From Ancalomicrobiaceae bacterium S20 (lineage in GTDB: Bacteria; Pseudomonadota; Alphaproteobacteria; Rhizobiales; Ancalomicrobiaceae), in the NCBI GenBank assembly GCA_040269895.1, contig CP158568.1, positions 4,658,501 through 4,722,500 on the forward strand: a stretch of DNA of 64,000 bases. The letters run 5' to 3'. The notes beneath the pieces were generated by a model. It saw only the letters and a program-made list of their open reading frames with translations. It did not search any database and was not told where the DNA came from. Both the position numbers and the translations under genes were made by a program. Shown here in pieces: positions 33,099-44,237 of this stretch. Position 1 is the stretch's first letter, and every line of letters begins with the position of its first letter.

Positions 33099-33890
33099 TC
33101 AGTCGCCCGACGACTGGCCGTAGCTCTCGGCCATGGCGGTATCGAGCTCGGCCAGGAAGGCGCGGATGCGGCGGGCATTGTCGCCGAGGTCGTGCCGGCC
33201 GAAACGGGACGACGAGCGGATATCGATGCGGGCGCCGCTCGGCTCGCCGACGATGCGGATCACGATATCCTCGGCAAAGCCCATGATCATGGTGCGCGCG
33301 ACGGTCTCGATGCGGGCGCGATCGTTGTCGTCCTTCGGCGGCTGCGCCTCGAGGATCTGCCAGCCGTGCCGCTCGACCACCTTCTTGGCGGCGACGTAGA
33401 CCAGATCCGAGCCGACCGAGAAGCGCCGGGTGACGATGTCGGGATAGGCCGCGCGTTGCAGCTTCAGCGCCTCGGGCGAGGGCGGCCGGGCGCTGTTGTC
33501 GTGGCCGGCCCGAAGCAGCGCGGCGGAGCGGTAGAGCGGCGGATCGATGATGTCGGTCGAGATGTCGGTCAGCTTCGGATAGCGCCAGAGCTCATAGCCG
33601 AGCGGTGCCAGCGGCGCGAGCGCGATCAGCGCGTAGACGATGCCGAGCGCGGCGTCGGTCGCGCCGAGGTCGCCCTCGTTCCAGATCACGATCAGGCCGA
33701 TGATGCCGGCGAGAAGCGCCAGCGCGGCGAGGCCGAAGCCGACCAGCAGCGCGGCGAGCGCGTGGTCGGTGCCGAGCCAGTCGAAATGGTGGCCGACCGC
33801 GGCGATCACCAGCACAGGCAGGCCGAGCGAGCCCAGACGCCGGGCGAGCCGGGCCGATCGCGATGTGCTGGGCTTGTACTGGAACGGCAT
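33099..33890 (-). CDS. DUF1499 family membrane protein
   Basis: The 263-residue protein has three predicted membrane helices in the first 105 residues (LGLPVLVIAAVGHHF region, ALAALLVGFGLAALALLAGI, then AALGIVYALIALAPLAPLG). The soluble C-terminal half carries the DUF1499 pattern: AYPDIVTRRF, WQILEAQPP, RIETVARTMIMGFAEDIVIR and RSSSRFGRHDLGDNARRIRAF. The role of the domain is unknown. It converges on the MBL gene with a 22-bp gap. Confidence 0.85.
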   Translation of the reverse strand: MPFQYKPSTSRSARLARRLGSLGLPVLVIAAVGHHFDWLGTDHALAALLVGFGLAALALLAGIIGLIVIWNEGDLGATDAALGIVYALIALAPLAPLGYELWRYPKLTDISTDIIDPPLYRSAALLRAGHDNSARPPSPEALKLQRAAYPDIVTRRFSVGSDLVYVAAKKVVERHGWQILEAQPPKDDNDRARIETVARTMIMGFAEDIVIRIVGEPSGARIDIRSSSRFGRHDLGDNARRIRAFLAELDTAMAESYGQSSGD

Positions 33891-33987
33891 CGGCGAGGGG
33901 CGTCCGCGGCTCGGGCGAAGGATCGATCACCCGTCTGTTTATGCCATTCGCCCCCCGCTCGACCAGCCCTGCCGACGCGCGAACACG

Positions 33988-35616
33988 TCAGGCGGTCGGC
34001 AGGCGATAGTCGCGGAAGCGATCACGCAGCGTGGTCTTCTGGATCTTGCCGGTCGCGGTGTGCGGGATCTCCTCGACCACGACGACATCGTCCGGCATCC
34101 ACCATTTGGCGATGCGGCCGGAGAGATAGTCGAGCAGCGCCTCGCGGGTCGGCGTGCGGTCCTTCTTCGGCACGACGACGAGCAGCGGCCGCTCGTCCCA
34201 TTTCGGGTGCGCGATGCCGATCACGGCCGCCTCGGCGACATCCGGATGGCCGACCGCCAGATTCTCGATGTCGATCGAGGAGATCCACTCGCCGCCGGAT
34301 TTGATCACGTCCTTGGCGCGGTCGGTGATCTGCATGTAGCCGTTCGGGTCGATGGTGGCGACGTCGCCGGTATCGAAGAAGCCGTCGGCGTCGAAGGCTT
34401 CCGCGCCGATGCCCTTGTAATAGCCCGAGGCGATCGCCGGTCCGCGCACCTTCAGCCGGCCGAAGGTGGTGCCGTCGTGCGGCAGGGCGCGATTTTCGTC
34501 GTCGGTGATCTTCATCTCGACGCCGAACGGCGGGATGCCCTGCTTGGTCTGCAGGTCGAGCCATTCCTCGACCGTGGACGTCAGCGTCTCCGGCTTCACC
34601 GAGCAGATCGTGCCGAGCGGGCTCGTCTCGGTCATGCCCCAGGCGTGACGGACCTCGACGCCGTAGCGGCGCATGAACGCCTCGGTGATCGCGCGCGGGC
34701 AGGCCGAGCCGCCGATCACCACGCGCTTCAGGCTCGAGAGCGCGCCGCCGGTCTGGTCGAGGTGCTGCAAGAGCATCAGCCAGACGGTCGGCACGGCCGC
34801 GGTGAAGGTCACGCCGCCGACCTCGAGCATCTCGTGCACCGAGGCGCCGTCGAGCTTCGGGCCGGGCAGCACCAGCGACGCGCCGATCATCGGCGTGGTG
34901 AAGGCGAGCGACCAGCAGTTGGCGTGGAACATCGGCACGACGGGCATGATCACGTCGCGCGAACCGACGCCCATCATGTCGGGCATGGTGGCCTGGAAGG
35001 CGTGCAGCACGTTGGAACGGTGCGAATAGACGACACCCTTCGGATGGCCGGTCGTGCCGGAGGTGTAGCACATGCCGGCGGCGGTGGTTTCGTCGAAGGC
35101 CGCCCAGCGGAAGTCGTCGTCGGCCTCCGCCAGCCAGTCCTCGTAAGCGACCGCGTTCGGCAGGGTCGTCGCGGGCATGTGGGCGGCATCGGTCAGCACG
35201 ACGATCTTCTCGATCGTCGGCATCCGGTCGATCAGCTTCTCGACCAGCGGCACGAAGGTCAGGTCGACGAACAGCATGCGATCGGCGGCGTCGTTGACGA
35301 TCCAGACGATCTGGTCGGGGAACAGGCGCGGATTGACCGTGTGGTAGATCGCGCCGATGCCGAGCAGGCCGTACCAGACTTCCAGGTGGCGCCAGGTGTT
35401 CCAGGCGAGTGTCGCGACGCGGTCACCGAGCACGATGCCGTCCCGGGTCAGCCGCTTGGCCGCCTTGAGGGCCCGGCTGCGCACCTCGGCGTAGTTGGTC
35501 CGGTGCAGCGGGCCCTCGACCGAACGGCTCAGCACGAGCCGGTTCGGATGCTGCGCGGCGGCGTGATCGATGATCTTGGTGCAGATGAGCGGCCAGTGCT
35601 GCATCAGGCCCTGCAT
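33988..35616 (-). CDS. Fatty-acyl-CoA synthetase / AMP-dependent ligase
   Basis: The 542-residue protein is an ANL-superfamily acyl-CoA ligase. It has the P-loop [19 protein letters not shown] near residues 178-196, the WGMTETSP adenine motif, the [12 protein letters not shown] hinge region and the catalytic-lysine motif [10 protein letters not shown] near the C terminus. It activates a carboxylic acid, probably a medium- or long-chain fatty acid or 3-methylmercaptopropionate-like substrate, through an acyl-AMP to CoA thioester. The ATG at 35616 has a GGGAGGACG ribosome site; the Met 19 codons upstream adds unconserved residues. The substrate cannot be fixed from sequence alone. Confidence 0.92.
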   Translation of the reverse strand: MQGLMQHWPLICTKIIDHAAAQHPNRLVLSRSVEGPLHRTNYAEVRSRALKAAKRLTRDGIVLGDRVATLAWNTWRHLEVWYGLLGIGAIYHTVNPRLFPDQIVWIVNDAADRMLFVDLTFVPLVEKLIDRMPTIEKIVVLTDAAHMPATTLPNAVAYEDWLAEADDDFRWAAFDETTAAGMCYTSGTTGHPKGVVYSHRSNVLHAFQATMPDMMGVGSRDVIMPVVPMFHANCWSLAFTTPMIGASLVLPGPKLDGASVHEMLEVGGVTFTAAVPTVWLMLLQHLDQTGGALSSLKRVVIGGSACPRAITEAFMRRYGVEVRHAWGMTETSPLGTICSVKPETLTSTVEEWLDLQTKQGIPPFGVEMKITDDENRALPHDGTTFGRLKVRGPAIASGYYKGIGAEAFDADGFFDTGDVATIDPNGYMQITDRAKDVIKSGGEWISSIDIENLAVGHPDVAEAAVIGIAHPKWDERPLLVVVPKKDRTPTREALLDYLSGRIAKWWMPDDVVVVEEIPHTATGKIQKTTLRDRFRDYRLPTA

Positions 35617-35784
35617 GCGACGTCCTCCCGTTCGCGGTGGATTGAATCCACTCTCGATTTCGGCCGTCAGCATCGCGCGGGCCGCGGGTGCTGTCCAGAC
35701 GGAGCTTGCCGGATACGTCAGGATAATGCTGCTGCGGGAAGAGGGGCGGCGGCCGGCGCGACACGCGGGGGCTCAGGCCAAAGA

Positions 35785-35813
35785 AAAGGCCGCGGATGCT
35801 GTCCGCGGCCTTT
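35785..35813 (-). terminator. Rho-independent terminator of the DUF4167 gene
   Basis: AAAGGCCGCGGA and its exact complement TCCGCGGCCTTT flank a five-base loop. On the minus strand the stem runs into TTTTCTTT. It lies 45 bp past the stop codon of the DUF4167 gene. Confidence 0.85.
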
Positions 35814-35857
35814 CTGGATCGCCTTTTCGGGCGACCGATCTCACATGGCTCGACCGA

Positions 35858-36991
35858 TCACTCGTCCGAGCCGGCCGGCGCGGCGGCCGCGGCCTCGGCG
35901 AGGCCCTCGCCCGGCTGGTACTCCGGCCGGCGACCGCGACCACGGGCGCCGCGGGTGCGGCGGCGCGGGGCGGCATCGTCCTCGGCCGCCGGGGCGGCTT
36001 CGGCCTCGATCGGCGCCGGCGCCGCCGGTTCCGCCTGGGCGGCGGCCGCGGCAGCGGCGGCCCGCGAGGTGCGGGTGCCGGTCAGGAAGGCCGGGAGCTG
36101 ATCGGCATGGCTGCTGATCGGCGACTCGTCGGCGACCGGCGCGGCACGCTCGGCGCGCGGCTCGCGATACTCGCGTTCGGCGCGCTCCGGGCGTTCGGCA
36201 CGCTCCGGGCGTTCGGCACGCTCCGGGCGTTCGCTACGCTCGGTCCGTTCAGGACGCTCGGCGCGTTCGGGCCGCTCGCGATACTCGCCGCGACCTTCGC
36301 CGCCGAAATCGCCACGCGGGCCGCGCATCTCGCGACGCTCGCGATAGTCGGGACGGTCGCCGCGCGGGGCGCGGGGCTCGCGCGGCTGGTCGCCGTTGCG
36401 GTCGCCTTGATTGCGTTCGCCCTGGCCGCGTTCGCCCTGCCCACGGTCGCCCTGGTTGCGGCCCTCCATGCGGTCGCCACGATCGCGGAAGTGACGGCCG
36501 TTGCCGTTCATCGGCCGACGATCGCCACGCTCCATGCGCTCCGGACGGTCGCCCATGATGCGCTCGCCATAGGCGGCATCGAGGCTCGGCTGCTCGTCGC
36601 TGTAGGGCTGCGGCGCCTCACCCTGCATCGCCGCAGCGGCGGCGCGCGGGTCGGCGGTGTCGAAATCGTCCTCGTCCTCGTCGTCGTTCTGGATGTCGGA
36701 ACGGACGATCTGGATCGGCTGCTGCATCTGCGCCTGGGCGGCGGCGATGACGCGATAATAGTGTTCGGCGTGCTGGAGATAATTCTCAGCAAGCACCGGG
36801 TCGCCGCTCGACTGCGCGTCCCGGGCGAGGCTCACGTATTTCTCGGCGATATGAAGCGCGGTGCCCCGGATCTTCACATCCGGGCCCGTCGACTCGTACG
36901 ACCGGCTCAGAGGGTTCGGGCCCTTGCGGTTGCCACCACCTTGGTTGCCACCGCGACCGCGCATTCTCTGTTTCGAATTACCCTGCCGCAT
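35858..36991 (-). CDS. DUF4167 domain protein with Arg/Glu-rich repeats
   Basis: The 377-residue protein begins with a Gly/Arg/Asn-rich RNA-binding-like stretch (residues 1-25). The conserved DUF4167 region follows (about 26-90: NPLSRSYESTGPDVKIRGTA, KYVSLARDAQSSGDPVLAEN, YLQHAEHYYRVI). After that the protein is disordered and highly charged, with about six Arg-Pro-Glu-Arg-Ala-Glu hexapeptides near residues 241-275, encoded by an 18-bp tandem repeat. It ends in Ala-rich and Arg-rich tracts. The function is unknown to me; such proteins are found across Rhizobiales next to prmC. A terminator follows. Confidence 0.9.
   Translation of the reverse strand: MRQGNSKQRMRGRGGNQGGGNRKGPNPLSRSYESTGPDVKIRGTALHIAEKYVSLARDAQSSGDPVLAENYLQHAEHYYRVIAAAQAQMQQPIQIVRSDIQNDDEDEDDFDTADPRAAAAAMQGEAPQPYSDEQPSLDAAYGERIMGDRPERMERGDRRPMNGNGRHFRDRGDRMEGRNQGDRGQGERGQGERNQGDRNGDQPREPRAPRGDRPDYRERREMRGPRGDFGGEGRGEYRERPERAERPERTERSERPERAERPERAERPERAEREYREPRAERAAPVADESPISSHADQLPAFLTGTRTSRAAAAAAAAQAEPAAPAPIEAEAAPAAEDDAAPRRRTRGARGRGRRPEYQPGEGLAEAAAAAPAGSDE
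36182..36271. repeat. 18-bp tandem repeat inside the DUF4167 gene
   Basis: Five 18-bp units run head to tail (36182, 36200, 36218, 36236, 36254). The first three differ at only one to three bases from ACGCTCCGGGCGTTCGGC; the last two are more diverged. They encode the repeated Glu-Arg-Pro-Glu-Arg-Ala hexapeptide on the minus strand. Such arrays can change copy number by slippage without breaking the frame. Confidence 0.9.
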
Positions 36992-37506
36992 TATGATGCA
37001 ATCTCTTCCGGGAAGCGTTGAAGGCTCATGTCCCGCGTCTTCGCGTCTCGGCGCCGGGTCCCGAAACCGCCGGCGACGATGCCCCCTGCCAGGACGCTCC
37101 TGTCAGGAAGCGCGACCGCCGGCCGGTCGGCAGACCGGCTGGGGCTCGGACGAAAGCCAGGAATCATCGCGCGATGCGTCCGGCTATCGAGCCGGTGCGT
37201 GAGATGATTCGTCATCAGGCTCCTGAAGCCCTGTTCGGCTGAAGACGAACCGAGGCCGTCACGGATCGAGGAATGATCCTTCACTCGGATCGGTCCCGGA
37301 TCTGATCGTCGACGTCGCGCTGAGATAATCAGACCACCGGAGCGATCCCCCGCTCGGAATGTTTTCAAGGGGGGAGGATGCCGGCCCTACTGGCTACAGT
37401 TCGCAGACGCCTTGTCTCGGCGCTCGGAACGTAGCCATTCCCGCGACGATTTCCAAGGGTTATTTTCCTCGGAAGCGACGATCATGGCACGGAATCGTCG
37501 ATTTTT
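36992..37506. other. 515-bp intergenic region between DUF4167 and prmC
   Basis: This region must hold the DUF4167 promoter and the prmC transcript end. Its right part (37400-37540) is less GC-rich than the surroundings. Short open frames (for example 37018-37242 and 37359-37577, plus strand) show no family resemblance, poor codon bias and no clear ribosome sites, so they are not called. An imperfect CCCCC/GGGGG pairing near 37347-37375 could be a weak structure. I see no RNA gene. Confidence 0.4.
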
Positions 37507-38435
37507 TCATGATCTGCGCCGTGCTGTTACAACGCGGTCACGCCCTACGAGATCCGGGGATACTCGAATTTCTGTGAAACCGGCACGCGCGAGGATCGAT
37601 GGTACGGATTGACCCTGATCGTGACCGATCTCGACGGCGAGGAGGCCGTCGGGTCTGAGCACGCGGCGCGAATCGGTGGCGATCGCCCGGTAGGCGTCGA
37701 GGCCGTCGGCGCCGCCGTCGAGCGCGAGGTGCGGGTCGTGTTCGCGGACCTCGCGCTCGAGCGTGTCGATCACGTCGGTCCTGATATAAGGCGGATTGGA
37801 GACGATCGCGTCGAAGCGGCCCTCCGCCAGAGCATCCGAGTACGACGAGCGCAGGAACAGCGCGCGCGCGCCGACGCCGTGTCGTTCGGCGTTGGCGCGG
37901 GCGGTCGCGAGCGCGTCGAGCGACAGATCGGTCGCGACGCCGGTCGCGTCCGGGTGTTCGGCGAGCAGCGTCACCAGGATCGCGCCGGAGCCGACGCCGA
38001 GGTCCGCGAAGATGGGGCCTGGGACATTCGAGGCGGCCGTTCGCGGCCGTTCGCGCCAGTGATCGAGCACGGCGTCGACCAATGCCTCTGTGTCGGCGCG
38101 CGGCACCAGCGTTTCGGGCGAGAGGCGGAAATCGCGGCCATAGAAGGATTGCACGCCGAGAATGCGGGCGAGCGGCTCGCCCGCGAGCCGGCGCCGCGCC
38201 GCTTCGGCGAGGGTTGCGATCGCGGGTCGTGACAGCGGTTCGCCGCCATGGCGCACGATACCGGTCAGATCGAGACCGGTCGCGTGGCCGACCAGGGCGC
38301 GGGCCTCGATCTCGGCTGGCCCGATGCCGGCGCTCGCGATGAGATTGCGGAGCCCGCGCGACAGTTCCGACAGCGATGCACCTGCCTCGGCCCGCGCGAC
38401 CCAGGCGGCGAGGGCGGTAGCGTGGTCGGCCGCGC

Positions 38436-38439
<4 letters not shown>
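37507..38439 (-). CDS. prmC: Peptide chain release factor N5-glutamine methyltransferase
   Basis: PrmC methylates the Gln of the GGQ motif in release factors. The 310-residue protein has the helical N-terminal domain (about 1-95), the SAM motif DLGVGSGAI near 146-154 and the catalytic NPPY at 215-218 within SNPPYIRTD. It directly follows prfA with a 4-bp ATGA overlap (38436-38439), so the enzyme is made together with its substrate. The length is typical. Confidence 0.96.
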
Positions 38440-39509
<1,070 letters not shown>

Positions 39510-39574
39510 CGGACTCTTCTGGATCGGGCGGCGTTCCGGGACGGGCGAGGGTTAGGCCAATCGGACCGAGCCCG

Positions 39575-41842
39575 CTAGACCGGAATGCCCTGCTCCTCGG
39601 CATAGTCCCGGAGAAATTGCCGCATATCCCCGGCCGGGCGGGCGGCATCGAGGCGCGGCAGCAGCCGGGCCCTGAGCCGCGAGACGTCGAGGTCGAGCAG
39701 CATGGCCTTGACCGGACCGATCGACGACGGCGACATCGAAATCGAGCGATAGCCGAGCGCCAGTAGCGCCATGGCCTCGAGCGGCCGGCCGGCGATCTCG
39801 CCGCAGAGCGTCAGCGGCACATGGTGTTCGAGCGCCTTGTCGAGGATCGTCTTCAGGACGCGCAGGAACGGCCGCGACAAGGGATCGTAGCGGCCGGCGA
39901 GGCGCGTGTTGCCGCGGTCGGACGCCATGGTGAACTGCAGAAGGTCGTTGGAGCCGACCGAGGCGAAGTGCACGACGCTGAACAGCTCGTCGAGCTGGAA
40001 CAAGAGGCTCGGCACCTCGATCATGACGCCGAGCTTGACCGTATCCGGCAGCTTGTAGCCGTGCTTCTTCAGGAAGTTCTTCTCGCGCTCGACCATGTCG
40101 CGCGCCCGCTCGAATTCCGAGATCTCGGTGATCATCGGGAACATCAGCCGCAGGTCGCGGCCGCCGGCGGCCTTGAGGAGCGAGCGGATCTGGGTGCGCA
40201 AGAGGCCCGGCCGGTCGAGGCCGAGGCGGATCGCGCGCCAGCCCATGGCCGGGTTCTCCTCCTCCTCGAAGGCATGCACGTAGGGGAGAACCTTGTCGCC
40301 GCCGATGTCGAGCGAGCGGAAGGTCACCGGCCGTTCGCCGGCGGTCTCCAGCACCTTGCGATAGAGCGCCTCCTGCTCGGCCATGCGCGGGAAGGACGAG
40401 GCGACCATGAACTGCAGTTCGGTGCGGAACAGGCCGATGCCGGCGGCGCCGGCCTCCTCCAGATGCGGCAGGTCGACCATCAGGCCGGCATTGAGCAGCA
40501 TCTGGACGTCCTGGGCGTCCTTGGTCGAGGCCGGGCGCGAGCGCAGGCGCCGGTACTGCGCCTGCCGGCGGGCGCGGAAGCGAACCTTCTCGGCATAGGC
40601 GGACTCGACGTCCGAGGCCGGGCGCAGGTGGACGATGCCGGCCTCGCCGTCGACGATGATCGCGTCGCCGGTCTCGACCAGGCTGACCGCGCCCTCGAGC
40701 TGGCCGACCACCGGGATGCCGATCGCGCGCGCGACGATCGTGACATGGCTGGTCGGCGCGCCCTCTTCGAGCACGAGGCCGCGCAGACGCTCGCGGTCGT
40801 AGTCGAACAGCTCGGCCGCGCCCATGTTGCGGGCGATGATCACGGCGTCCCTGGGCAGGAGCCCGGTGCCGCCGTGCGGCTTGCCGATCAGTTCGCGCAA
40901 CAGACGGTTCGCCAGCGCGTCGAAGTCGTGAAGCCGCTCGCGCAGGTACGGATCGGTCTGGCGCAGCATGCGCGCGCGGGTGTCGGACTGGACCTTCTCG
41001 ACGGCGGCTTCGGCCGTGAGGCCGTTGCGGACGGCCTCCTCCATCTTGCGAACCCAGCCGCGGTCGTAGGCGAACATGCGGTAGGCTTCGAGCACGTCGC
41101 GGTGCTCGCCGCCGCCGTCGCTTTCCGTCCGGGACAAGAGGTCGTCGACCGAGATGCGCAGCTTCTCGATCGCGCCGTCGAGGCGGACCATTTCGCGGTT
41201 GGCGTCGTCGGCGATCAGGTTGGAGACGACGACGCGCGGCTCGTGCAGCACGACATGGCCGAGGCCCACGCCTTCGGCGAGCGACAGGCCCTTCAGCTGC
41301 ACCGCGCGCTTCAGATCGAGCGCGCCGCCGGCCCTCGACAGGGGTTCGAGGCCACCGGCGGCGATCATCTCGGCGATGATCATCGCGGTGGTCTGCAGCG
41401 CCTCGACCTCTTCCTCGGCGTAGGTGCGATGCGCCTTGTTCTGCACGACCAGGACGCCGAGCGTCCGGCCGGCGCGCAGGATCGGCACGCCGAGGAAGGA
41501 GTTGAAGATCTCCTCGCCCGTCTCCGGCTTGTAGGCGAAGGCGGGATGCGACTGGGCGTTGGAGAGATTGAGGAAGCGGGCGTCGGCGGCGATGAGGCCG
41601 ACGAGACCTTCGCCGACGCGCATGACCGTCTGGTGGACGGCTTCGCGGTTCAGACCGACGGTGGCGAACAGCTCGAGGACGTCGTCGGCGCGCAGCACAT
41701 AGACGGAGCAGACCTCCGCGACCATGTTGGTCGCGATCTGGTCGACGATCTTGTCCAGGCGCTCCTGCGGGCTGATCGGCTCCGCGAGCACCTCGCGAAG
41801 GCGACGCAGCAGCAGGCGCGGCGCGGCGGGTGAGGCCCGCAT
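39575..41842 (-). CDS. ptsP: Phosphoenolpyruvate-protein phosphotransferase PtsP (EI-Ntr)
   Basis: PtsP starts the nitrogen-related PTS relay by passing phosphate from PEP to NPr and so to EIIA-Ntr. The start at 41842 gives MRASPAAPRLLLRRLREVLAEP, the usual beginning, and a 755-residue protein. Domain order is GAF (about 15-165; binds glutamine or other effectors in this family), the NPr-binding helical domain, the swivelling phosphohistidine domain with TSHVTIVARA (His366) and the PEP-binding barrel (VGSNDLLQFTMASDRGNTRL and the LTLCGEIAGRP end). It lies between lysC and prfA on one strand. Confidence 0.96.
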   Translation of the reverse strand: MRASPAAPRLLLRRLREVLAEPISPQERLDKIVDQIATNMVAEVCSVYVLRADDVLELFATVGLNREAVHQTVMRVGEGLVGLIAADARFLNLSNAQSHPAFAYKPETGEEIFNSFLGVPILRAGRTLGVLVVQNKAHRTYAEEEVEALQTTAMIIAEMIAAGGLEPLSRAGGALDLKRAVQLKGLSLAEGVGLGHVVLHEPRVVVSNLIADDANREMVRLDGAIEKLRISVDDLLSRTESDGGGEHRDVLEAYRMFAYDRGWVRKMEEAVRNGLTAEAAVEKVQSDTRARMLRQTDPYLRERLHDFDALANRLLRELIGKPHGGTGLLPRDAVIIARNMGAAELFDYDRERLRGLVLEEGAPTSHVTIVARAIGIPVVGQLEGAVSLVETGDAIIVDGEAGIVHLRPASDVESAYAEKVRFRARRQAQYRRLRSRPASTKDAQDVQMLLNAGLMVDLPHLEEAGAAGIGLFRTELQFMVASSFPRMAEQEALYRKVLETAGERPVTFRSLDIGGDKVLPYVHAFEEEENPAMGWRAIRLGLDRPGLLRTQIRSLLKAAGGRDLRLMFPMITEISEFERARDMVEREKNFLKKHGYKLPDTVKLGVMIEVPSLLFQLDELFSVVHFASVGSNDLLQFTMASDRGNTRLAGRYDPLSRPFLRVLKTILDKALEHHVPLTLCGEIAGRPLEAMALLALGYRSISMSPSSIGPVKAMLLDLDVSRLRARLLPRLDAARPAGDMRQFLRDYAEEQGIPV

Positions 41843-41947
41843 GAATCCGATCCCCCCGATGGATCGACGAGGCGGTGTCGCCACCCCGGCGGATCCGGCA
41901 TCCGACGTCGATCGTCCGGAGCGCGACGCGCCGAACGATCCTTCACA

Positions 41948-43201
41948 TCAATGCTTATCGAGACCGTAGGCCGAATGCAAAGTGCGAACCGCCAGTTCCG
42001 CATAAGCCGCGTCGATCAGGACCGAGATCTTGATCTCGGAGGTGGTGATCGCGCGGATGTTGATGCCCTTCGACGCCAGCGCCTCGAAGCAGGTCGAGGC
42101 GACGCCGGCATGGCTGCGCATGCCGATGCCGATCACCGACACCTTGACCACGTCCATCGCGCTCTCGATCGAGGTCGCGCCGATCTTCTCCTTGGCCTCC
42201 TCGAGCACCTTGAGGGTGCGGGCGAGGTCGGCGTTCGGGACCGTGAAGGTGATGTCGGTGGTCGAGCCGTCGGCCGAGGTGTTCTGCACGATCATGTCGA
42301 CGTTGACGTTGGCCTCGGCGAGCGGGCCGAACACGCCGGCGGCGACGCCGGGCTTGTCGGCGACGCGGCGCAGCGAAATCTGGGCCTCGTCCTTCGAATA
42401 GGCGATGCCGGTCACGACCTGGGCTTCCACGATCTCGTCCTCGTCACAAATGAGGGTTCCCGGGGGATTTCCGTTGGCGTCGACGCCGACCGTGTCGGGG
42501 TCGTCGAAGGAGGATCGCACGAAGGTGCGCACCTTGTGCACCATCGCGAGCTCGACCGAGCGGACCTGCAGCACTTTCGCGCCGAGCGAGGCCATCTCGA
42601 GCATCTCCTCGAAGGCGATCTTCTCGAGCCGGCGCGCCTTCGGCACAATGCGCGGGTCGGTCGTGTAGACGCCGTCGACGTCGGTATAGATGTCGCAGCG
42701 GTCGGCCTCGATCGCCTTGGCGATCGCCACCGCCGAGGTGTCCGAGCCGCCGCGGCCGAGGGTGGCGAGGCGGCCGTCCGGGCCGATGCCCTGGAAGCCG
42801 GCGATCACCGCGACCTGGCCGCCGGAGATCCGCTCGATCAGCTTCGTCCCGTCGATGTTCATGATGCGGGCCGCGCCATGCGCGCCGTCGGTCTCGAGCG
42901 GGATCTGCCAGCCCTGCCAGGAGCGCGCATCGATGCCGATGTCCTGCAGCACGATCGCCAGCAGACCCGACGTCACCTGCTCGCCCGAGGCGACCACGGC
43001 GTCGTATTCGCGCGCATCGTGCAGCTTGGAGGCCTCGGTGCAGTAGCCGACCAGCTGGTTGGTCACGCCGGCCATGGCGGAGACCACGACGGCGACCTGA
43101 TTGCCGGCTTCGACTTCGCGTTTGACGTGCCGGGCCACGTTCCGGATGCGCTCGATATTGGCGACGGACGTACCGCCGAACTTCATCACCAGACGGGCCA
43201 T
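41948..43201 (-). CDS. lysC: Aspartate kinase
   Basis: Aspartate kinase phosphorylates aspartate at the head of the lysine, threonine and methionine pathways. The 417-residue protein starts MARLVMKFGGTSVANIERI with the kinase signature KFGGTS. The kinase domain runs to about 250 (GRGGSDTSAVAIAKA near 147-161). Two ACT domains follow, which usually give feedback control by lysine or threonine (the second around VIGIGMRSHAGVASTCFEAL). It is a single-domain-set enzyme, not fused to homoserine dehydrogenase. It is divergent from ubiG. Confidence 0.97.
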   Translation of the reverse strand: MARLVMKFGGTSVANIERIRNVARHVKREVEAGNQVAVVVSAMAGVTNQLVGYCTEASKLHDAREYDAVVASGEQVTSGLLAIVLQDIGIDARSWQGWQIPLETDGAHGAARIMNIDGTKLIERISGGQVAVIAGFQGIGPDGRLATLGRGGSDTSAVAIAKAIEADRCDIYTDVDGVYTTDPRIVPKARRLEKIAFEEMLEMASLGAKVLQVRSVELAMVHKVRTFVRSSFDDPDTVGVDANGNPPGTLICDEDEIVEAQVVTGIAYSKDEAQISLRRVADKPGVAAGVFGPLAEANVNVDMIVQNTSADGSTTDITFTVPNADLARTLKVLEEAKEKIGATSIESAMDVVKVSVIGIGMRSHAGVASTCFEALASKGINIRAITTSEIKISVLIDAAYAELAVRTLHSAYGLDKH

Positions 43202-43459
43202 GGCACTGCCGAACTTCGAGGTGGGCGCGGGGAGGCGCTGCTTCCCGCATGTGGAGGAGGCGGCCGAGCCGCCGATCAGCGGCCGGGTTCTTAAAGGAAA
43301 GGTGCGGGTCGCGCAATCAATTGCAGGGCTCGCGGTGTTCCGGATGCGGCGGGCGTGTCGGTCATGGAACGGAGCACCCGCTCGCAGCCGCGGTGAACTC
43401 CGCGCTTGACCGCCGCGCGTTCCGGCCTACCCTCCGCGCCGAACCGAGGATGCCCGCCG

Positions 43460-44215
43460 ATGACCGCCAACGCCCGCACCACCGTCGACGACGCCGAGAT
43501 CCGGAATTTCTCCGCCATGGCGGCCGAGTGGTGGGCCCCGCGCGGCAAATTCCGGCCGCTGCACGCGATCAATCCGGTCCGGATCGGCTGGATCAAGCAG
43601 ATCGTCTGCGACCGCTTCGGCCGCGATGTGAAGAGCGCGACCGCCTTCGAGGGGCTGCGCGTGCTCGACATCGGCTGCGGCGGCGGGCTGCTGACCGAAC
43701 CGCTGGCGCGGCTCGGCGCCGAGACGGTCGGGGCCGACGCCTCGGAGATCAACATCGAGGTCGCCAAGGCCCATGCGGCCGAGACGGGCGTCGCGATCGA
43801 CTATCGCGCGACCACGGCGGAGGCGCTGGCCGAGGCCGGCGAGCGCTTCGACGTGGTGTTCGCGATGGAGATCGTCGAGCATGTCGCCGACGTCGACCTG
43901 TTCGTCTCGGCCTGCGCCACCATGGTCAAGCCCGGCGGGCTGCTCGTCATGTCGACGCTCAATCGCACGCTGAAGTCGTTCGCGCTGGCGATCGTCGGCG
44001 CCGAATACGTGCTGCGCTGGCTGCCGCCGGGCACGCATCAATGGTCGAAGTTCGTGCGGCCGCGCGAGCTCGCCGAGGCGATGCGCGCGGCCGGGCTCGA
44101 TCCGGTCGACGAGAGCGGCGTGCGCTACGATCCGCTGACCGACCGCTGGTCCGCCGATCCGCGCGACATGGACGTCAATTACATGATGGCGGCCGGACGG
44201 CCTTCGCTCGGCTGA
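43460..44215 (+). CDS. ubiG: Ubiquinone biosynthesis O-methyltransferase UbiG
   Basis: UbiG carries out both O-methylations of ubiquinone synthesis. The 251-residue protein has the typical UbiG start ([20 protein letters not shown]), the [11 protein letters not shown] block, the SAM motif [20 protein letters not shown] near 71-90 and the FSTL-equivalent [20 protein letters not shown] region that helps membrane association. The ATG at 43460 is chosen because upstream in-frame codons give unconserved residues. It is divergent from lysC across about 260 bp in which no other gene is seen. Confidence 0.95.
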   Translation: MTANARTTVDDAEIRNFSAMAAEWWAPRGKFRPLHAINPVRIGWIKQIVCDRFGRDVKSATAFEGLRVLDIGCGGGLLTEPLARLGAETVGADASEINIEVAKAHAAETGVAIDYRATTAEALAEAGERFDVVFAMEIVEHVADVDLFVSACATMVKPGGLLVMSTLNRTLKSFALAIVGAEYVLRWLPPGTHQWSKFVRPRELAEAMRAAGLDPVDESGVRYDPLTDRWSADPRDMDVNYMMAAGRPSLG

Positions 44216-44237
44216 GCCGATACACGGCCGGAACGTG

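Noticed and set aside
36992..37506. Small RNA in the DUF4167-prmC gap suggested by CCCCC/GGGGG pairing
   Set aside because: The pairing spans a 17-base loop without a T tract or promoter, too weak to call.
37359..37577. Possible 72-residue plus-strand protein overlapping the end of prmC
   Set aside because: It overlaps the prmC 3' end in antisense and shows no conserved pattern.
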